Origin: DASQZT01 sp963728965
Lineage (GTDB): Bacteria; Acidobacteriota; Terriglobia; Bryobacterales; Bryobacteraceae
Assembly (NCBI GenBank): GCA_963728965.1
Contig: CAVSMH010000006.1
Location: 1,178,001 to 1,242,000, forward strand
DNA length: 64,000 bases
Direction of reading: 5' to 3'
The notes under the pieces were generated by a model. The model ran no database searches and was not told the DNA's origin. It was given only the letters and a program-made list of their open reading frames with translations. Every line of letters begins with the position of its first letter. Positions within the stretch are counted from its first letter, which is position 1. Below, piece after piece: positions 52,328 through 61,056 of this stretch. The position numbers and the translations under genes are program-made.

Positions 52328-55211
52328 TCCGGCCAAGACCGCGGCGCGCACGACGGTCGCGGTGCAGGGAGCGAGGGTCCACAACCTCAAGAACATCTCG
52401 GTGGAGATTCCGCGCGACAGGCTCACGGTGGTGACGGGGCTTTCGGGGTCGGGCAAGTCGAGCCTGGCGTTCGATACGATTTACGCCGAGGGTCAGCGGC
52501 GCTATATGGAGTCGTTGTCGAGCTACGCCAAACGGTTCGTGGCGCAGGTGGCGAAGCCGGACGTGGATTTCGTGTACGGCCTGTCGCCGGTGATTTCGAT
52601 CGAGCAGAAAACGATTGCCAACAACCCGCGCTCGACGGTGGGGACGATGACCGACATCGCCAGCTACCTCAACCTGCTGTACGCCACGATCGGCGAGCCG
52701 CACTGCCCGCGAACGGGAGAAGTGGCGCCCAGCCGGACGGCGAGCCAGATCCTGGAGGCGATTCTGGCACTGCCGGAGGGGACGGAGATCGAGATGCGGG
52801 CGCCGGTATTCCCGCAATACGGCGAAGACCTGGACTACGTGCTCACGGAGGTACGGAAGAAAGGCTGCCGGGTGCTGATCGTCGATGGCAGAAAGGTGGA
52901 CATCTCGGCGGAGGTGGAGCTGGACGAGGCAGGGGTTAAAGACATGGACGCGGTGGTGGACCGGTTCGTGGTAGGGCGCAACCACGAGAAGGCCATCAAG
53001 GCGGGGATTGCGAGCACGCTGCTGGTGGGGGACGGCCTGCTTCAGGTGCAGGTGAACAAGGGGGCGGGGAAGGCGGAGGCGGAGCGCTTCTACCGTGGGC
53101 TGTGCAGCCGGACACACCGGCTGGTGTACGGCGACATACAGCCCGAGTACTTCATGTTCAACAACCCGGAGAGCGCGTGCCGGACGTGCGGGGGCCTGGG
53201 CGTCCACAAGCTGACCCATCCGGAGCTGCTGGTGCCCGACCCGCGGCGGAGCCTTCGCGGCGGATGCTTCGTGCGCGAGGCGTTCAAGTACAATCCCGAC
53301 ACGTGGGACGGCCGGGTGATGTACAGCCTGGCCAGGGCACTCGCATTCTCGCTGGACACGCCGTGGCAGGAGCTGCCGGGCAAGGTGCGCGAAGCCATTC
53401 TGAACGGCATCGACCCGCAGAAGATCGCCATCGCGATTCCACCCGACGCGAAAGTGAAGCGGGACGACTGGGACGCGAGGAGCGTGGGGTTCCACGGGAT
53501 TGCGCGGCGCATCGAACGGCACTACCGCCGCTACCGGCAGCGTGGCGAGGCCAACAGCGGTATGGAGCAGTGGCTCGACAAAGTGATGGTGGAGCACACT
53601 TGTCCGGACTGCAAGGGGGCGCGGGTGCGGGCGACGCGGCTGCTGTTCACGGTGGCGGGGAAGAGCATCCACGACCTGGGGCAGTTGCATTTCGACGAGC
53701 TGCACGCGTTTCTGGGGACGGTAAAGCCGGCGGGCCGGGGGGCCGATGCCGGGCGGCAGGTGCTGAAGGAGATCCGCGGGCGGCTGGAGCTGCTGTTGGG
53801 GATCGGGCTGGATTACCTGAACCTCAACCGGCGGTCGGGGACGCTGTCGGGCGGGGAATCGCAGCGCATCCGGCTTTCGACGCAGATCGGGTCGGGGCTG
53901 ATGGGGATGCTTTACGTGCTGGACGAGCCGAGCATCGGGCTGCACCCGAAGGACAACGTGAAGATGATCGCGACGCTGAAGAACCTGCGCGACATCGGCA
54001 ACACGGTGATCGTGGTGGAACACGACGAGGAGACCATCCGCGCGGCCGATCATATTGTGGAGATGGGGCCGGGGCCGGGGGTGCACGGAGGCGAAGTCGT
54101 CGTCGAGGGGTCGCACGCCGATGTGCTGGCGTGCCGGAAGTCGCCCACGGGGCAGTATCTGTCGGGCCGGCGGCGCATCGAGACGCCGGGCCGGAGGCGC
54201 AAGGGCAACGGGAAGACGTTGCGCGTGCGCGGCGCGCGCGAGAACAACCTGAAGAACGTGGACGTGACGTTCCCGCTGGGCATGCTGGTGGCGATCACCG
54301 GGGCGTCGGGGTCGGGCAAGAGCACGCTGGTGAGCGAGATCCTGTACAAGGCGCTGTGGAAGCGGCTGGTGGACACGCGCACGCTGCCGGGGGACCACGA
54401 CGGGGTGGACGGCCTGGAGCACGTACACAAGGTGGTGAACATCGACCAGTCGCCCATCGGGCGCAACAGCCGGTCGAACCCGGCCACGTACATCGGATTC
54501 TACGACAACATCCGCGACCTGTTCACGGGGACGGCGCTGGCGCTGGAGCGCGGGTACAAAGCGGGTCGGTTCAGCTTCAACGTGAAGGGCGGGCGCTGCG
54601 AGGAGTGCCAGGGGGAGGGCGTGATCACCACGCAGCTTTATTTCATGCCCGACGTGGAAGTGACCTGCGGGGCGTGCAAGGGGGCGCGCTTCAACAGCGA
54701 GACGCTGGACGTGACGCTGCGCGGGAAAACCATCGACGATGTGCTGAATATGTCGGTGGAAGAGGGCGTGGAGTTTTTCGCGGGCGAGCCGGCGGTGGGC
54801 AAGAAGATCGAGGTGCTGCGGGACCTGGGGCTGGGGTACCTGACCCTGGGGCAGTCGGCAACGACGCTTTCCGGCGGCGAGGCGCAGCGGATCAAGATTG
54901 CTACCGAGCTGAGCAAGCTGCAACGGTCGAAGCACACGGTGTACATTCTGGACGAGCCGACCACGGGGCTGCACCTGGCGGACGTGGAGCGGCTGCTGGA
55001 ATCGTTGAACCGGCTGGTGGACGCGGGCCACACGGTGCTGCTGATCGAGCACCATCTGGACGTGATCAAGACCGCGGACCACGTGATCGACCTGGGGCCG
55101 GAGGGGGGACACGCGGGCGGCGAGGTGGTGGCGACGGGGACGCCGGAGGCGATTGCGGCGTCGAAGGCCTCGCACACGGGGCGGTTTTTGAAGGCGCATC
55201 TGCGTGGCTAA
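52317..55211 (+). CDS. uvrA: Excinuclease ABC subunit A
   Basis: A 964-residue DNA-damage sensor of nucleotide excision repair. Two ABC ATPase modules are present: Walker A GLSGSGKSSL and GASGSGKSTL, signatures GTLSGGESQR and TTLSGGEAQR, and Walker B VLDEPSIGLH and ILDEPTTGLH. The C-terminal zinc module CEECQGEG/CGACKGAR is intact. The first zinc module keeps CRTC but has CSRTH where E. coli has CPIC, so its metal site is altered. GGAGGG upstream supports the ATG at 52,317. Coupled to the preceding nucleotidyltransferase gene. Confidence 0.96.
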   Translation: MASSPAKTAARTTVAVQGARVHNLKNISVEIPRDRLTVVTGLSGSGKSSLAFDTIYAEGQRRYMESLSSYAKRFVAQVAKPDVDFVYGLSPVISIEQKTIANNPRSTVGTMTDIASYLNLLYATIGEPHCPRTGEVAPSRTASQILEAILALPEGTEIEMRAPVFPQYGEDLDYVLTEVRKKGCRVLIVDGRKVDISAEVELDEAGVKDMDAVVDRFVVGRNHEKAIKAGIASTLLVGDGLLQVQVNKGAGKAEAERFYRGLCSRTHRLVYGDIQPEYFMFNNPESACRTCGGLGVHKLTHPELLVPDPRRSLRGGCFVREAFKYNPDTWDGRVMYSLARALAFSLDTPWQELPGKVREAILNGIDPQKIAIAIPPDAKVKRDDWDARSVGFHGIARRIERHYRRYRQRGEANSGMEQWLDKVMVEHTCPDCKGARVRATRLLFTVAGKSIHDLGQLHFDELHAFLGTVKPAGRGADAGRQVLKEIRGRLELLLGIGLDYLNLNRRSGTLSGGESQRIRLSTQIGSGLMGMLYVLDEPSIGLHPKDNVKMIATLKNLRDIGNTVIVVEHDEETIRAADHIVEMGPGPGVHGGEVVVEGSHADVLACRKSPTGQYLSGRRRIETPGRRRKGNGKTLRVRGARENNLKNVDVTFPLGMLVAITGASGSGKSTLVSEILYKALWKRLVDTRTLPGDHDGVDGLEHVHKVVNIDQSPIGRNSRSNPATYIGFYDNIRDLFTGTALALERGYKAGRFSFNVKGGRCEECQGEGVITTQLYFMPDVEVTCGACKGARFNSETLDVTLRGKTIDDVLNMSVEEGVEFFAGEPAVGKKIEVLRDLGLGYLTLGQSATTLSGGEAQRIKIATELSKLQRSKHTVYILDEPTTGLHLADVERLLESLNRLVDAGHTVLLIEHHLDVIKTADHVIDLGPEGGHAGGEVVATGTPEAIAASKASHTGRFLKAHLRG

Positions 55212-55325
55212 GCTCGCCAAGGAAGGGCGGGCTGTTTCCGGACCGGCGCCCGCTGCGGGTGGTCGATGCGGCCCATTCGCCGTACATGCGCAGTTCCTGG
55301 ATCCGTGTACTCCGTGTTAGGCTGG

Positions 55326-55356
55326 TTGACGGCTTAAACCGGTGAGCAGGTATAAT
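55326..55356 (+). promoter_or_regulatory. Putative sigma70 promoter upstream of the second transpeptidase gene
   Basis: TTGACG at 55,326-55,331 and a perfect TATAAT at 55,351-55,356, separated by 19 bases (longer than ideal). The predicted transcript would start near 55,363, about 70 bases before the ATG at 55,435. Confidence 0.55.
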
Positions 55357-55434
55357 GTTCACCGGCAGGCTGTCCGATATTTGAACAGGTGCGACCCGGT
55401 TGCGTCACGGGGTCGTGTCCGGTACGCGTCACGA

Positions 55435-56580
55435 ATGAAAGGCTACTTCCTCGCTGCGCTTCTGCTGCTGGGCCTCAGCCAGAGCACTGAATTCGCCGCC
55501 GCCCAGGCGACCCAGAAAACGGCCAAGGCGAAGGTCGCGTCCTCCAAGAAGAAGGCGACCCGGAGCCGGAAGCGAGCCATCCCGATTTCGCGCGAGCGTG
55601 CAGTCGATCCGACCATCGGCGATAACGTGGATGGGGACGATCTGACGATTCGCCGTGCCGCGGTGGCGGCGCTGGGGACGTTGAACGGCAGCGTCGTGGT
55701 GGTGGATCCCTCGGATGGCCGCGTGCTGACCATCGTGAACCAGAAACTGGCGCTGAAGAGCGGGTTTACGCCGTGCTCCACGATCAAGCTGGTTACGTCG
55801 TTGGCGGCGCTCAGCGAAAACGTGGTGAGCCCGGACCTGTTCCTGCGAACGTCGCGATACGGGCGGTTCAACCTGACCACCGCCATTGCCCACTCCGACA
55901 ATCAATATTTCTCGATCCTGGGCAACCGGCTCGGTTTCGAGCGGGTGATTCACTACGCCAACATGCTGGGGCTGGGAGAGAAAGCGGCGCTGGACCTGGA
56001 GGGCGAGCAGCCCGGCGAGGTTCCGGCGGAGCCGCCCAAGTGGGGCGGCGTGGGCATGATGACGAGCTTTGGCGAGGGCTTCCTGGTGACGCCGCTGGAA
56101 TTGGCGGGACTGCTGTCGGCGATCGCCAATAACGGTACGCTTTACTACCTGCAATATCCGCGCACGGCGGAAGAGATCGAGAGTTTCACGCCGCGCGTGA
56201 AGCGGAAGCTGGAGTTGTCGCCGGACGCGATCGCGGATCTGAAGATCGGCATGCGCGGCGCGGTGGACTACGGGACGGCACGGCGGGCCAACTACGATCC
56301 GAGCGAGCCGATTCTGGGCAAGACCGGCACCTGCACCGATTTTCGCGCTTCCAGCCACATGGGGTGGTTCGGATCGTTCAACGACGTGGGACGGCATCAA
56401 TTAGTGGTGGTGGTGATGCTGGCCGGCGGGACGAAGGCGGTGAGCGGGCCGTATGCCGCGGGGGTGGCGGGCGCGATCTACCGGAACCTCTCCGAGCAGC
56501 GCTACTTCGCGGCGGACACCACCAAGCGAACCGATCTTCCGGAAATCCTGACGACGCACCCCTGCTGTTCCCGGCAATAG
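55435..56580 (+). CDS. Penicillin-binding transpeptidase-domain protein (paralogue of the 6.5 kb gene)
   Basis: A 381-residue exported protein. After a signal peptide (FLAALLLLGLSQSTEFAAAQ) comes a Lys/Arg-rich stretch, then one transpeptidase domain with STIK, SDN (in IAHSDNQYF) and KTGT. The spacing and many blocks (GDNVDG, the IRRAAV block, YYLQYPR, GMRGAV, GWFGSF) are shared with the protein at 6463-7674. Neither has a PBP pedestal or glycosyltransferase domain, so both are stand-alone transpeptidase-fold proteins of the cell envelope. The ATG at 55,435 is used. Confidence 0.88.
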   Translation: MKGYFLAALLLLGLSQSTEFAAAQATQKTAKAKVASSKKKATRSRKRAIPISRERAVDPTIGDNVDGDDLTIRRAAVAALGTLNGSVVVVDPSDGRVLTIVNQKLALKSGFTPCSTIKLVTSLAALSENVVSPDLFLRTSRYGRFNLTTAIAHSDNQYFSILGNRLGFERVIHYANMLGLGEKAALDLEGEQPGEVPAEPPKWGGVGMMTSFGEGFLVTPLELAGLLSAIANNGTLYYLQYPRTAEEIESFTPRVKRKLELSPDAIADLKIGMRGAVDYGTARRANYDPSEPILGKTGTCTDFRASSHMGWFGSFNDVGRHQLVVVVMLAGGTKAVSGPYAAGVAGAIYRNLSEQRYFAADTTKRTDLPEILTTHPCCSRQ

Positions 56581-56671
56581 CCTGCCCGTTCGTCCAGGCA
56601 CAGCCTGCCCATTCTTCCGATGTGCCGCGGGGGCGTGCCGCGTCATTCTGAGATCAGAGGAGAATCGACGA

Positions 56672-57553
56672 ATGGCAAACGAAATGGCCGCGCTGTCGGG
56701 AGAGCTGGCAGTAGCGGTGGAGCGGGCGGGAAAGGCGGTGGTGGCGGTGCATGCGCGGCCGCGTTATTCTTCGAGCGGGGTATTCTGGCGGCCCGGAATC
56801 GTGGTGACCGCGGAACACACCATCCGGCGGGAGGAAGAGATCACGGTGACGCTGCCGGACGGGTCGAAAGCCGCCGTGACGCTGGCGGGGAGCGACGCCG
56901 GAACGGATGTGGCGGTGCTGAAGCTGGAGGGCGGGACGGGCACGCCGCTGCCGCGGGCGGCCGCCATGCCGACGCCGGGCAGCCTGGTGCTGGGGATCGG
57001 GCGGTCGGAGGATTCCGGAGTCAACGCCGCGCTGGGAATCATCAGCGCGCTGAGCGGCTCGTGGCGAACGTGGCGGGGAGGACGGCTCGACCACTACATC
57101 CGGCTGGACCTGACCATGTACCCGATGTCCTCGGGCGGGGTGGTAGTGAACGTGGACGGAGAGGCGATCGGGATTGCCACGTCGGCGCTGTCGCGCATTG
57201 CGGGGGTGGCGATTCCGGGAAGCTCCGTCGACCGCGTGGTGGACGAAATCCTGTCGCGCGGGCACGTGGCGCGGGGATACCTGGGGGTGGGGCTGCAACC
57301 GGTGGAATTGCCGGACCACCAGAAAGGCCTGATTGTGCTCTCGCTCGAGCCGGACGGGCCGGCCGCCAAAGCGGGCGTGCTGATCGGCGACATCCTGGTG
57401 ACGGTGGGCGGCCTGGCGGTGGCGGATACCGACGACATTCAGGGAGTCCTGGAATCGCAGGGGGTGGGCCGGACGGTGGAGGCCGGAGTGGTGCGCGGGG
57501 GCACAGCGAAAAACGTCGCGATCACCATCGGGGAGCGGCCCCGGAGGAGCTGA
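56672..57553 (+). CDS. HtrA-like S1C serine protease with PDZ domain, no export signal
   Basis: A 293-residue trypsin-fold protease. The likely triad is H49 (VVTAEHTI), D79 (GTDVAVLKL) and S154 (MSSGGVVV). The usual GNSGG oxyanion loop is changed to MSSGG, so activity may be altered. A PDZ domain covers residues about 202-288 (RGYLGVGLQPVEL, GPAAKAGVLIGDILVTVGG). There is no signal peptide or membrane anchor, unlike classical DegP/DegS. AGAGGAG precedes the ATG. First of three tightly packed genes with a second protease and a LuxR-type regulator. Confidence 0.85.
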   Translation: MANEMAALSGELAVAVERAGKAVVAVHARPRYSSSGVFWRPGIVVTAEHTIRREEEITVTLPDGSKAAVTLAGSDAGTDVAVLKLEGGTGTPLPRAAAMPTPGSLVLGIGRSEDSGVNAALGIISALSGSWRTWRGGRLDHYIRLDLTMYPMSSGGVVVNVDGEAIGIATSALSRIAGVAIPGSSVDRVVDEILSRGHVARGYLGVGLQPVELPDHQKGLIVLSLEPDGPAAKAGVLIGDILVTVGGLAVADTDDIQGVLESQGVGRTVEAGVVRGGTAKNVAITIGERPRRS

Positions 57554-57554
57554 C

Positions 57555-58328
57555 ATGCGCGGCTTCGGAGAGATTGCGGAGCGCCTGCGGCGCTCCACCG
57601 TGCAGCTCCACCTGGAGCAGCGGGGCGGCTCCGGGTCGGGAGTGGTGTGGAGCCGGGACGGGCTGATCCTGACCAATGCGCACGTGGCGCGCGGCACGGG
57701 TGCGCAGGTAGAGCTGTGGGACGGGCGGCGGTTCGATGCGCGGGTAGTGGCGCGCGAGCCATGGCGCGACCTGGCCACGATGCGCATTTCCGCAGCGGGG
57801 CTGGAGGCGGCGATTGCGGGCGATTCGGGCGCGGTGCGTCCGGGCGAGCTGGTGATCGCCATCGGCAACCCGTTGGGATTCGCCGGGGCTCTCTCCACGG
57901 GGACGGTTCACTCGGTGGCCCGGGGGTGGATTCGCGCCAACGTGCGGCTGCTGCCGGGGAATTCGGGTGGGCCGCTGGCCAACGCGCGCGGCGAAGTGGT
58001 GGGGATCAACACGGCGGTGGTGGACGGGATCGGCATGGCGATACCGGTGAACGCGGCGCTGGAGTTTGTACGGCGCGGAGGGCGCCCGCTGCTGGGTGTC
58101 ACGCTGCGGGCGCAGGGGCCGGGACTGCTGATCCTGGAGGTGGACCCGCAGGGCGCCGCCGCCGCGGCGTCTCTGCGGCCGGGCGATCTCCTGCTGGGGT
58201 CGTTCGACGACCTGGGCGAAGCGCTGGCCGCGGGGCAGGACGTGATCAAACTGCGCTTCCTGAGAGGCGACCGGCGGACAGTGCGGGAGGTGTTCGTGCG
58301 GCTGGCGGCGCGCGCGGAGGCGGCGTGA
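57555..58328 (+). CDS. HtrA-like S1C serine protease, short, no export signal
   Basis: A 257-residue protease with a canonical triad: H43 (LTNAHVA), D72 (WRDLATM) and S137 in LLPGNSGGPL. The C-terminal 75 residues are a reduced PDZ-like domain (GVTLRAQGPGLLILEVDPQG, AASLRPGDLLLGS). No signal peptide. It starts one base after the stop of the first protease, and its stop overlaps the regulator's GTG. The two proteases could work together, one with an intact and one with a modified oxyanion loop. Confidence 0.87.
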   Translation: MRGFGEIAERLRRSTVQLHLEQRGGSGSGVVWSRDGLILTNAHVARGTGAQVELWDGRRFDARVVAREPWRDLATMRISAAGLEAAIAGDSGAVRPGELVIAIGNPLGFAGALSTGTVHSVARGWIRANVRLLPGNSGGPLANARGEVVGINTAVVDGIGMAIPVNAALEFVRRGGRPLLGVTLRAQGPGLLILEVDPQGAAAAASLRPGDLLLGSFDDLGEALAAGQDVIKLRFLRGDRRTVREVFVRLAARAEAA

Positions 58329-58927
58329 TCCGGTTGCTGATCGCCGCCCCTTCGGCGGTGGTGCGGGTGGGGCTGGAAGCGCTGGCATCCAGCTCGCCCG
58401 AACTCGAACTGCTGGGTTCGTTCGCGGATCTGGCGGCGGTGGAGGACCTGCATCCGGACGTGGTGCTGACGTCGGTGCCGCTGGCGGAGATCGCCGCGCC
58501 GGCGAACGGCCGCGCGCCGGCGCTGGTGTTGTTGACCAATGAGCCGCAGCCGGCTTGGACTCACGAAGCGCTGCGGCTGGGCGTGCGCGCCCTGCTGCCG
58601 CGCGACGCATCCCAGACCGAGATCCTGGCGGCGGTGGAGGCGGCGGCGTACGGGATGGCGGTGGTGGATCCGCGGGACCTCGAACTCCTGCTTTCGGTGG
58701 CAGCGCCGGCGCCGGCATCCGCGGAGACCGCGGCGCTCACGCCGCGCGAACTGGAGGTGCTGCGCATGATGGCCGAGGGCGCCGCCAACAAAATCATCGC
58801 CTGGAAGCTGGGAATTTCGGAGCACACCGTGAAGTTCCACGTGGCATCGATCCTGGCGAAGATGGGGGCGGCCAGCCGCACCGAGGCGGTGACGATGGGG
58901 ATCCGCAAGGGCCTGGTGCTGCTGTAG
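58325..58927 (+). CDS. LuxR-type regulator with degenerate (non-phosphorylatable) receiver
   Basis: A 200-residue NarL-like transcription factor. The C-terminal HTH (TPRELEVLRMMAEGAANKII, GISEHTVKFHVASILAKMGA) is complete. In the receiver the two N-terminal acidic residues are replaced (LLIAAPSAVV), and the phospho-acceptor Asp position is Ser50 (PDVVLTSVP). The switch Lys region reads LPRDAS. It therefore cannot be activated by normal aspartate phosphorylation. It starts at a GTG overlapping the second protease gene. Control by protein interaction or by the proteases is a reasonable guess. Confidence 0.88.
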   Translation: MIRLLIAAPSAVVRVGLEALASSSPELELLGSFADLAAVEDLHPDVVLTSVPLAEIAAPANGRAPALVLLTNEPQPAWTHEALRLGVRALLPRDASQTEILAAVEAAAYGMAVVDPRDLELLLSVAAPAPASAETAALTPRELEVLRMMAEGAANKIIAWKLGISEHTVKFHVASILAKMGAASRTEAVTMGIRKGLVLL

Positions 58928-58931
58928 GGCC

Positions 58932-59204
58932 TTAGGCCACGCGGTACTTGTCCCGGCACTCCCTGGAGCAGAAGTACACCACCGTGCCGTCCACGTGGCG
59001 GGAGAGGCTGGCGGCCGGAGAGACATAGGTGCCGCACACCGGGTCTTTCTTCAACTCGCCGCCGGTGGAGACGGGAGGCGAATCGGGCGGGCGGCTTTTC
59101 AGCGCGGCGGAACGAAAGCCCGAGATGACGGATTTGAGGAAGGCCCTGATGAAGAGAACGATCAGCAGCGGAAGGATGACGCGTACAAAGAAGAAACGAA
59201 TCAT
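58932..59204 (-). CDS. YHS-like zinc-domain membrane protein (PP0621-type)
   Basis: A 90-residue protein with one N-terminal membrane helix (FFFVRVILPLLIVLFIRAFL), a Pro-rich linker and a C-terminal YHS/TRASH-like zinc domain: KDPVCGTYV with the later VVYFCSRECRDKYR. Such domains bind metals or act as structural units. Stand-alone, convergent with the LuxR regulator gene and downstream of the TPR protein gene. Confidence 0.85.
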   Translation of the reverse strand: MIRFFFVRVILPLLIVLFIRAFLKSVISGFRSAALKSRPPDSPPVSTGGELKKDPVCGTYVSPAASLSRHVDGTVVYFCSRECRDKYRVA

Positions 59205-59210
59205 GGAGCA

Positions 59211-59238
59211 TGGGGCGGGAGGCGAAACTCCCGCCCCA
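59211..59238 (-). terminator. Hairpin downstream of the TPR-protein gene
   Basis: A perfect 11-bp GC-rich stem (TGGGGCGGGAG and its complement) with a six-base loop, between the TPR gene stop and the YHS gene start on the same strand. No clear T-run follows. It could also hide the ribosome-binding site of the YHS gene. Confidence 0.5.
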
Positions 59239-59249
59239 CTACTACGCTA

Positions 59250-60419
59250 CTACTTTTTCTTGGTGCTTTTCTTGGTTTCCTGTCGCTTGGCGTTGGGATT
59301 CTGATACTTCAGATCGACGCTGCTGCCGAGCGTGGTGAGCATCTCTTTGGCGGCCTGGGCATACGGCCCGTCGGGCTGGAGTTCCAGGTACTTCTGGAAG
59401 GCTTCCGCGGTTCCCGGGACGGGGACCACCTTGCCATCGGGTGTGGTCTGCGCCTTGGAGATGAGAGTCACACCGTACTGGTAATAGGCGTCGGCATAGG
59501 TGGGGGTGAGCTCGATGGCTTTCTTGAAGGCTTCGCTGGCTTCCGCGCTTTTGCCGGTGTTCACCAGGAGCGCACCCAGGTTGTAGTAATATTTGCCACC
59601 ATTGACGGGATCGAGCTGGGCGGCCTTTTGCAGCTCAGCCTCCATTTCGGGGTACTTCTTGGCTTTGGCCAAGGCGAGGGCGTAGTTGTTGTGGCTGGCG
59701 GGGTCGTCCGGCTTGAGCTCGATGGACTTGGCATAGGCTTCGAGCGCCTTGCCGATGACCGCGTCGAAATCGGCGCCGGTCTTGCTCTCTGCCAGTTTCA
59801 CGTTGGCTTCCCCCAGTTGCTGCCAGACGGCTAACTGCGTAGGTCCGATCTCGGATGCCTTGGTGAACGCGGTGACGGCCTGCTCGTAGTTCTTGGCAGT
59901 CATGGCGTTCATGCCCTCGTTAAAGGCGTCGTTGAGCTCCTTGTTCTTCTTCATGGACTCGGAGCGCTCTTTGATCTGCTTCTCCATGGCGGCTTTTTGC
60001 TCGGGAGTCAAGCCGCGCTCCATGTCTTTCGAGATCTGGCCGCTTTCGACGGCCTTCTGCATTTCGGCCTGTTTGGCGGCACTGGCGGCAGCCGAAGCGC
60101 TCAGATCGAAATCGACCGGCCGGGGATCGCCGGGAGAGGTGCGGACATTGTTGACAATATCCACCTGCTTGCCCTGCATGAACACGGCGATGTTATAGGT
60201 GCCGATGGGCAGCCCCATGTAGATGTAGTGACCTTTTTTGTTGGTCTTGGTCTTGTAGTTCCCCTTGATATCGATACGAGTGATCTGGATTTCGGCGTTC
60301 TGTACGGGTTTCCCATCCGTACCCTTGACATCTCCTTCCACCGTCGTGATTTGGGCAAGTGAGGTAAGGGCCAGACACAGCGTAGCGGCGCCAGCGAGAG
60401 CCACGTTGCGGAAAGTCAT
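59250..60419 (-). CDS. TPR protein with N-terminal carboxypeptidase-regulatory-like domain, secreted
   Basis: A 389-residue protein. It has a signal peptide (ALAGAATLCLALTSLAQ) and a beta-sandwich domain (VEGDVKGTDGKPVQNAEIQI to YIYMGLPIGTYNIAVF). A charged helical linker follows, then about five tetratricopeptide repeats (for example NAMTAKNYEQAVTAFTKASEI, NLGALLVNTGKSAEASEAFKKAIEL). A Lys-rich C-terminus ends it. GGAGG precedes the ATG. Likely an envelope scaffold; this architecture recurs in acidobacterial genomes. A TATACT about 40 bases upstream may be a -10 element. Confidence 0.87.
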   Translation of the reverse strand: MTFRNVALAGAATLCLALTSLAQITTVEGDVKGTDGKPVQNAEIQITRIDIKGNYKTKTNKKGHYIYMGLPIGTYNIAVFMQGKQVDIVNNVRTSPGDPRPVDFDLSASAAASAAKQAEMQKAVESGQISKDMERGLTPEQKAAMEKQIKERSESMKKNKELNDAFNEGMNAMTAKNYEQAVTAFTKASEIGPTQLAVWQQLGEANVKLAESKTGADFDAVIGKALEAYAKSIELKPDDPASHNNYALALAKAKKYPEMEAELQKAAQLDPVNGGKYYYNLGALLVNTGKSAEASEAFKKAIELTPTYADAYYQYGVTLISKAQTTPDGKVVPVPGTAEAFQKYLELQPDGPYAQAAKEMLTTLGSSVDLKYQNPNAKRQETKKSTKKK

Positions 60420-60510
60420 AGAACCTCCACTACAGAGTAGTATGTATTAAGTTCCAGTATACCGTATCGGGTTTGTGGTGCCGACTGTTGATTTTCGAGC
60501 AGTGGCGCGG

Positions 60511-61005
60511 TTACTCGTCAAACAGGCGGATCTGCTCCTTGGCGGCGGGTTTGGCCTTGCGCCTTTTGAGGGGGCTGCCGATGACACCGAGCACCTCCAC
60601 CGAGCGGAGCGACAGGCGCGGAACGAACAACCGCTGGACGTTGCTGTAGGGATCGGGCGGAATGACGGTGAAGCCGTAGTGCTCCAGTTGCAGGAGGTTG
60701 TTGGTGACGATGCCCTCCATCACGTCGCCGTCGCGGAAATGAAAACTGGCCCAGAGGCCCTCCATTTTGGGGCGGGTCTGGAAAACGCGGCGCTCGGGCT
60801 CGCTGGTGGTATCGAAATCGCGGACGAAGGCGACGGTCTTGATTTCGCCGTAGGGGACGGTGGAGAGCTTGCCTTGCTCGGAGAGGAGTTCGACGCCCGC
60901 CGGCTGCAAAAAGGAGACGGGGTTGACGTAGCCGGCAAGAGGCTCCCGGTCATACCGGCGGAGCACAGCCTTTTTGGTGGTGGAGGCGGCCAAAACGAAC
61001 CTCAA
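60511..61005 (-). CDS. Uncharacterised conserved-looking protein
   Basis: A 164-residue soluble protein starting at a TTG (61,005), with a readable beta-rich pattern (RYDREPLAGYVNPVSFLQPAGVELL, YGEIKTVAFVRDFD, LWASFHFRDGDVMEGIVTNNLLQL). The C-terminal tail is basic. No catalytic motif, signal or membrane segment. It is divergent from xerD. The pattern suggests two small beta domains, perhaps PilZ-like, but the family was not recognised. Confidence 0.65.
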   Translation of the reverse strand: MRFVLAASTTKKAVLRRYDREPLAGYVNPVSFLQPAGVELLSEQGKLSTVPYGEIKTVAFVRDFDTTSEPERRVFQTRPKMEGLWASFHFRDGDVMEGIVTNNLLQLEHYGFTVIPPDPYSNVQRLFVPRLSLRSVEVLGVIGSPLKRRKAKPAAKEQIRLFDE

Positions 61006-61056
61006 TTTGCACGGCTATGTTTCAAACATTTCGGCGCTTATTGTATCATTGGCACG

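Noticed and set aside
52254..55220. Very long open frame on the minus strand opposite uvrA (about 990 codons)
   Set aside because: It mirrors the codon pattern of uvrA in high-GC DNA, is His/Arg/Pro-rich and shows no domain. The same holds for long antisense frames opposite icd, hoxF, argG, accD/folC and the esterase.
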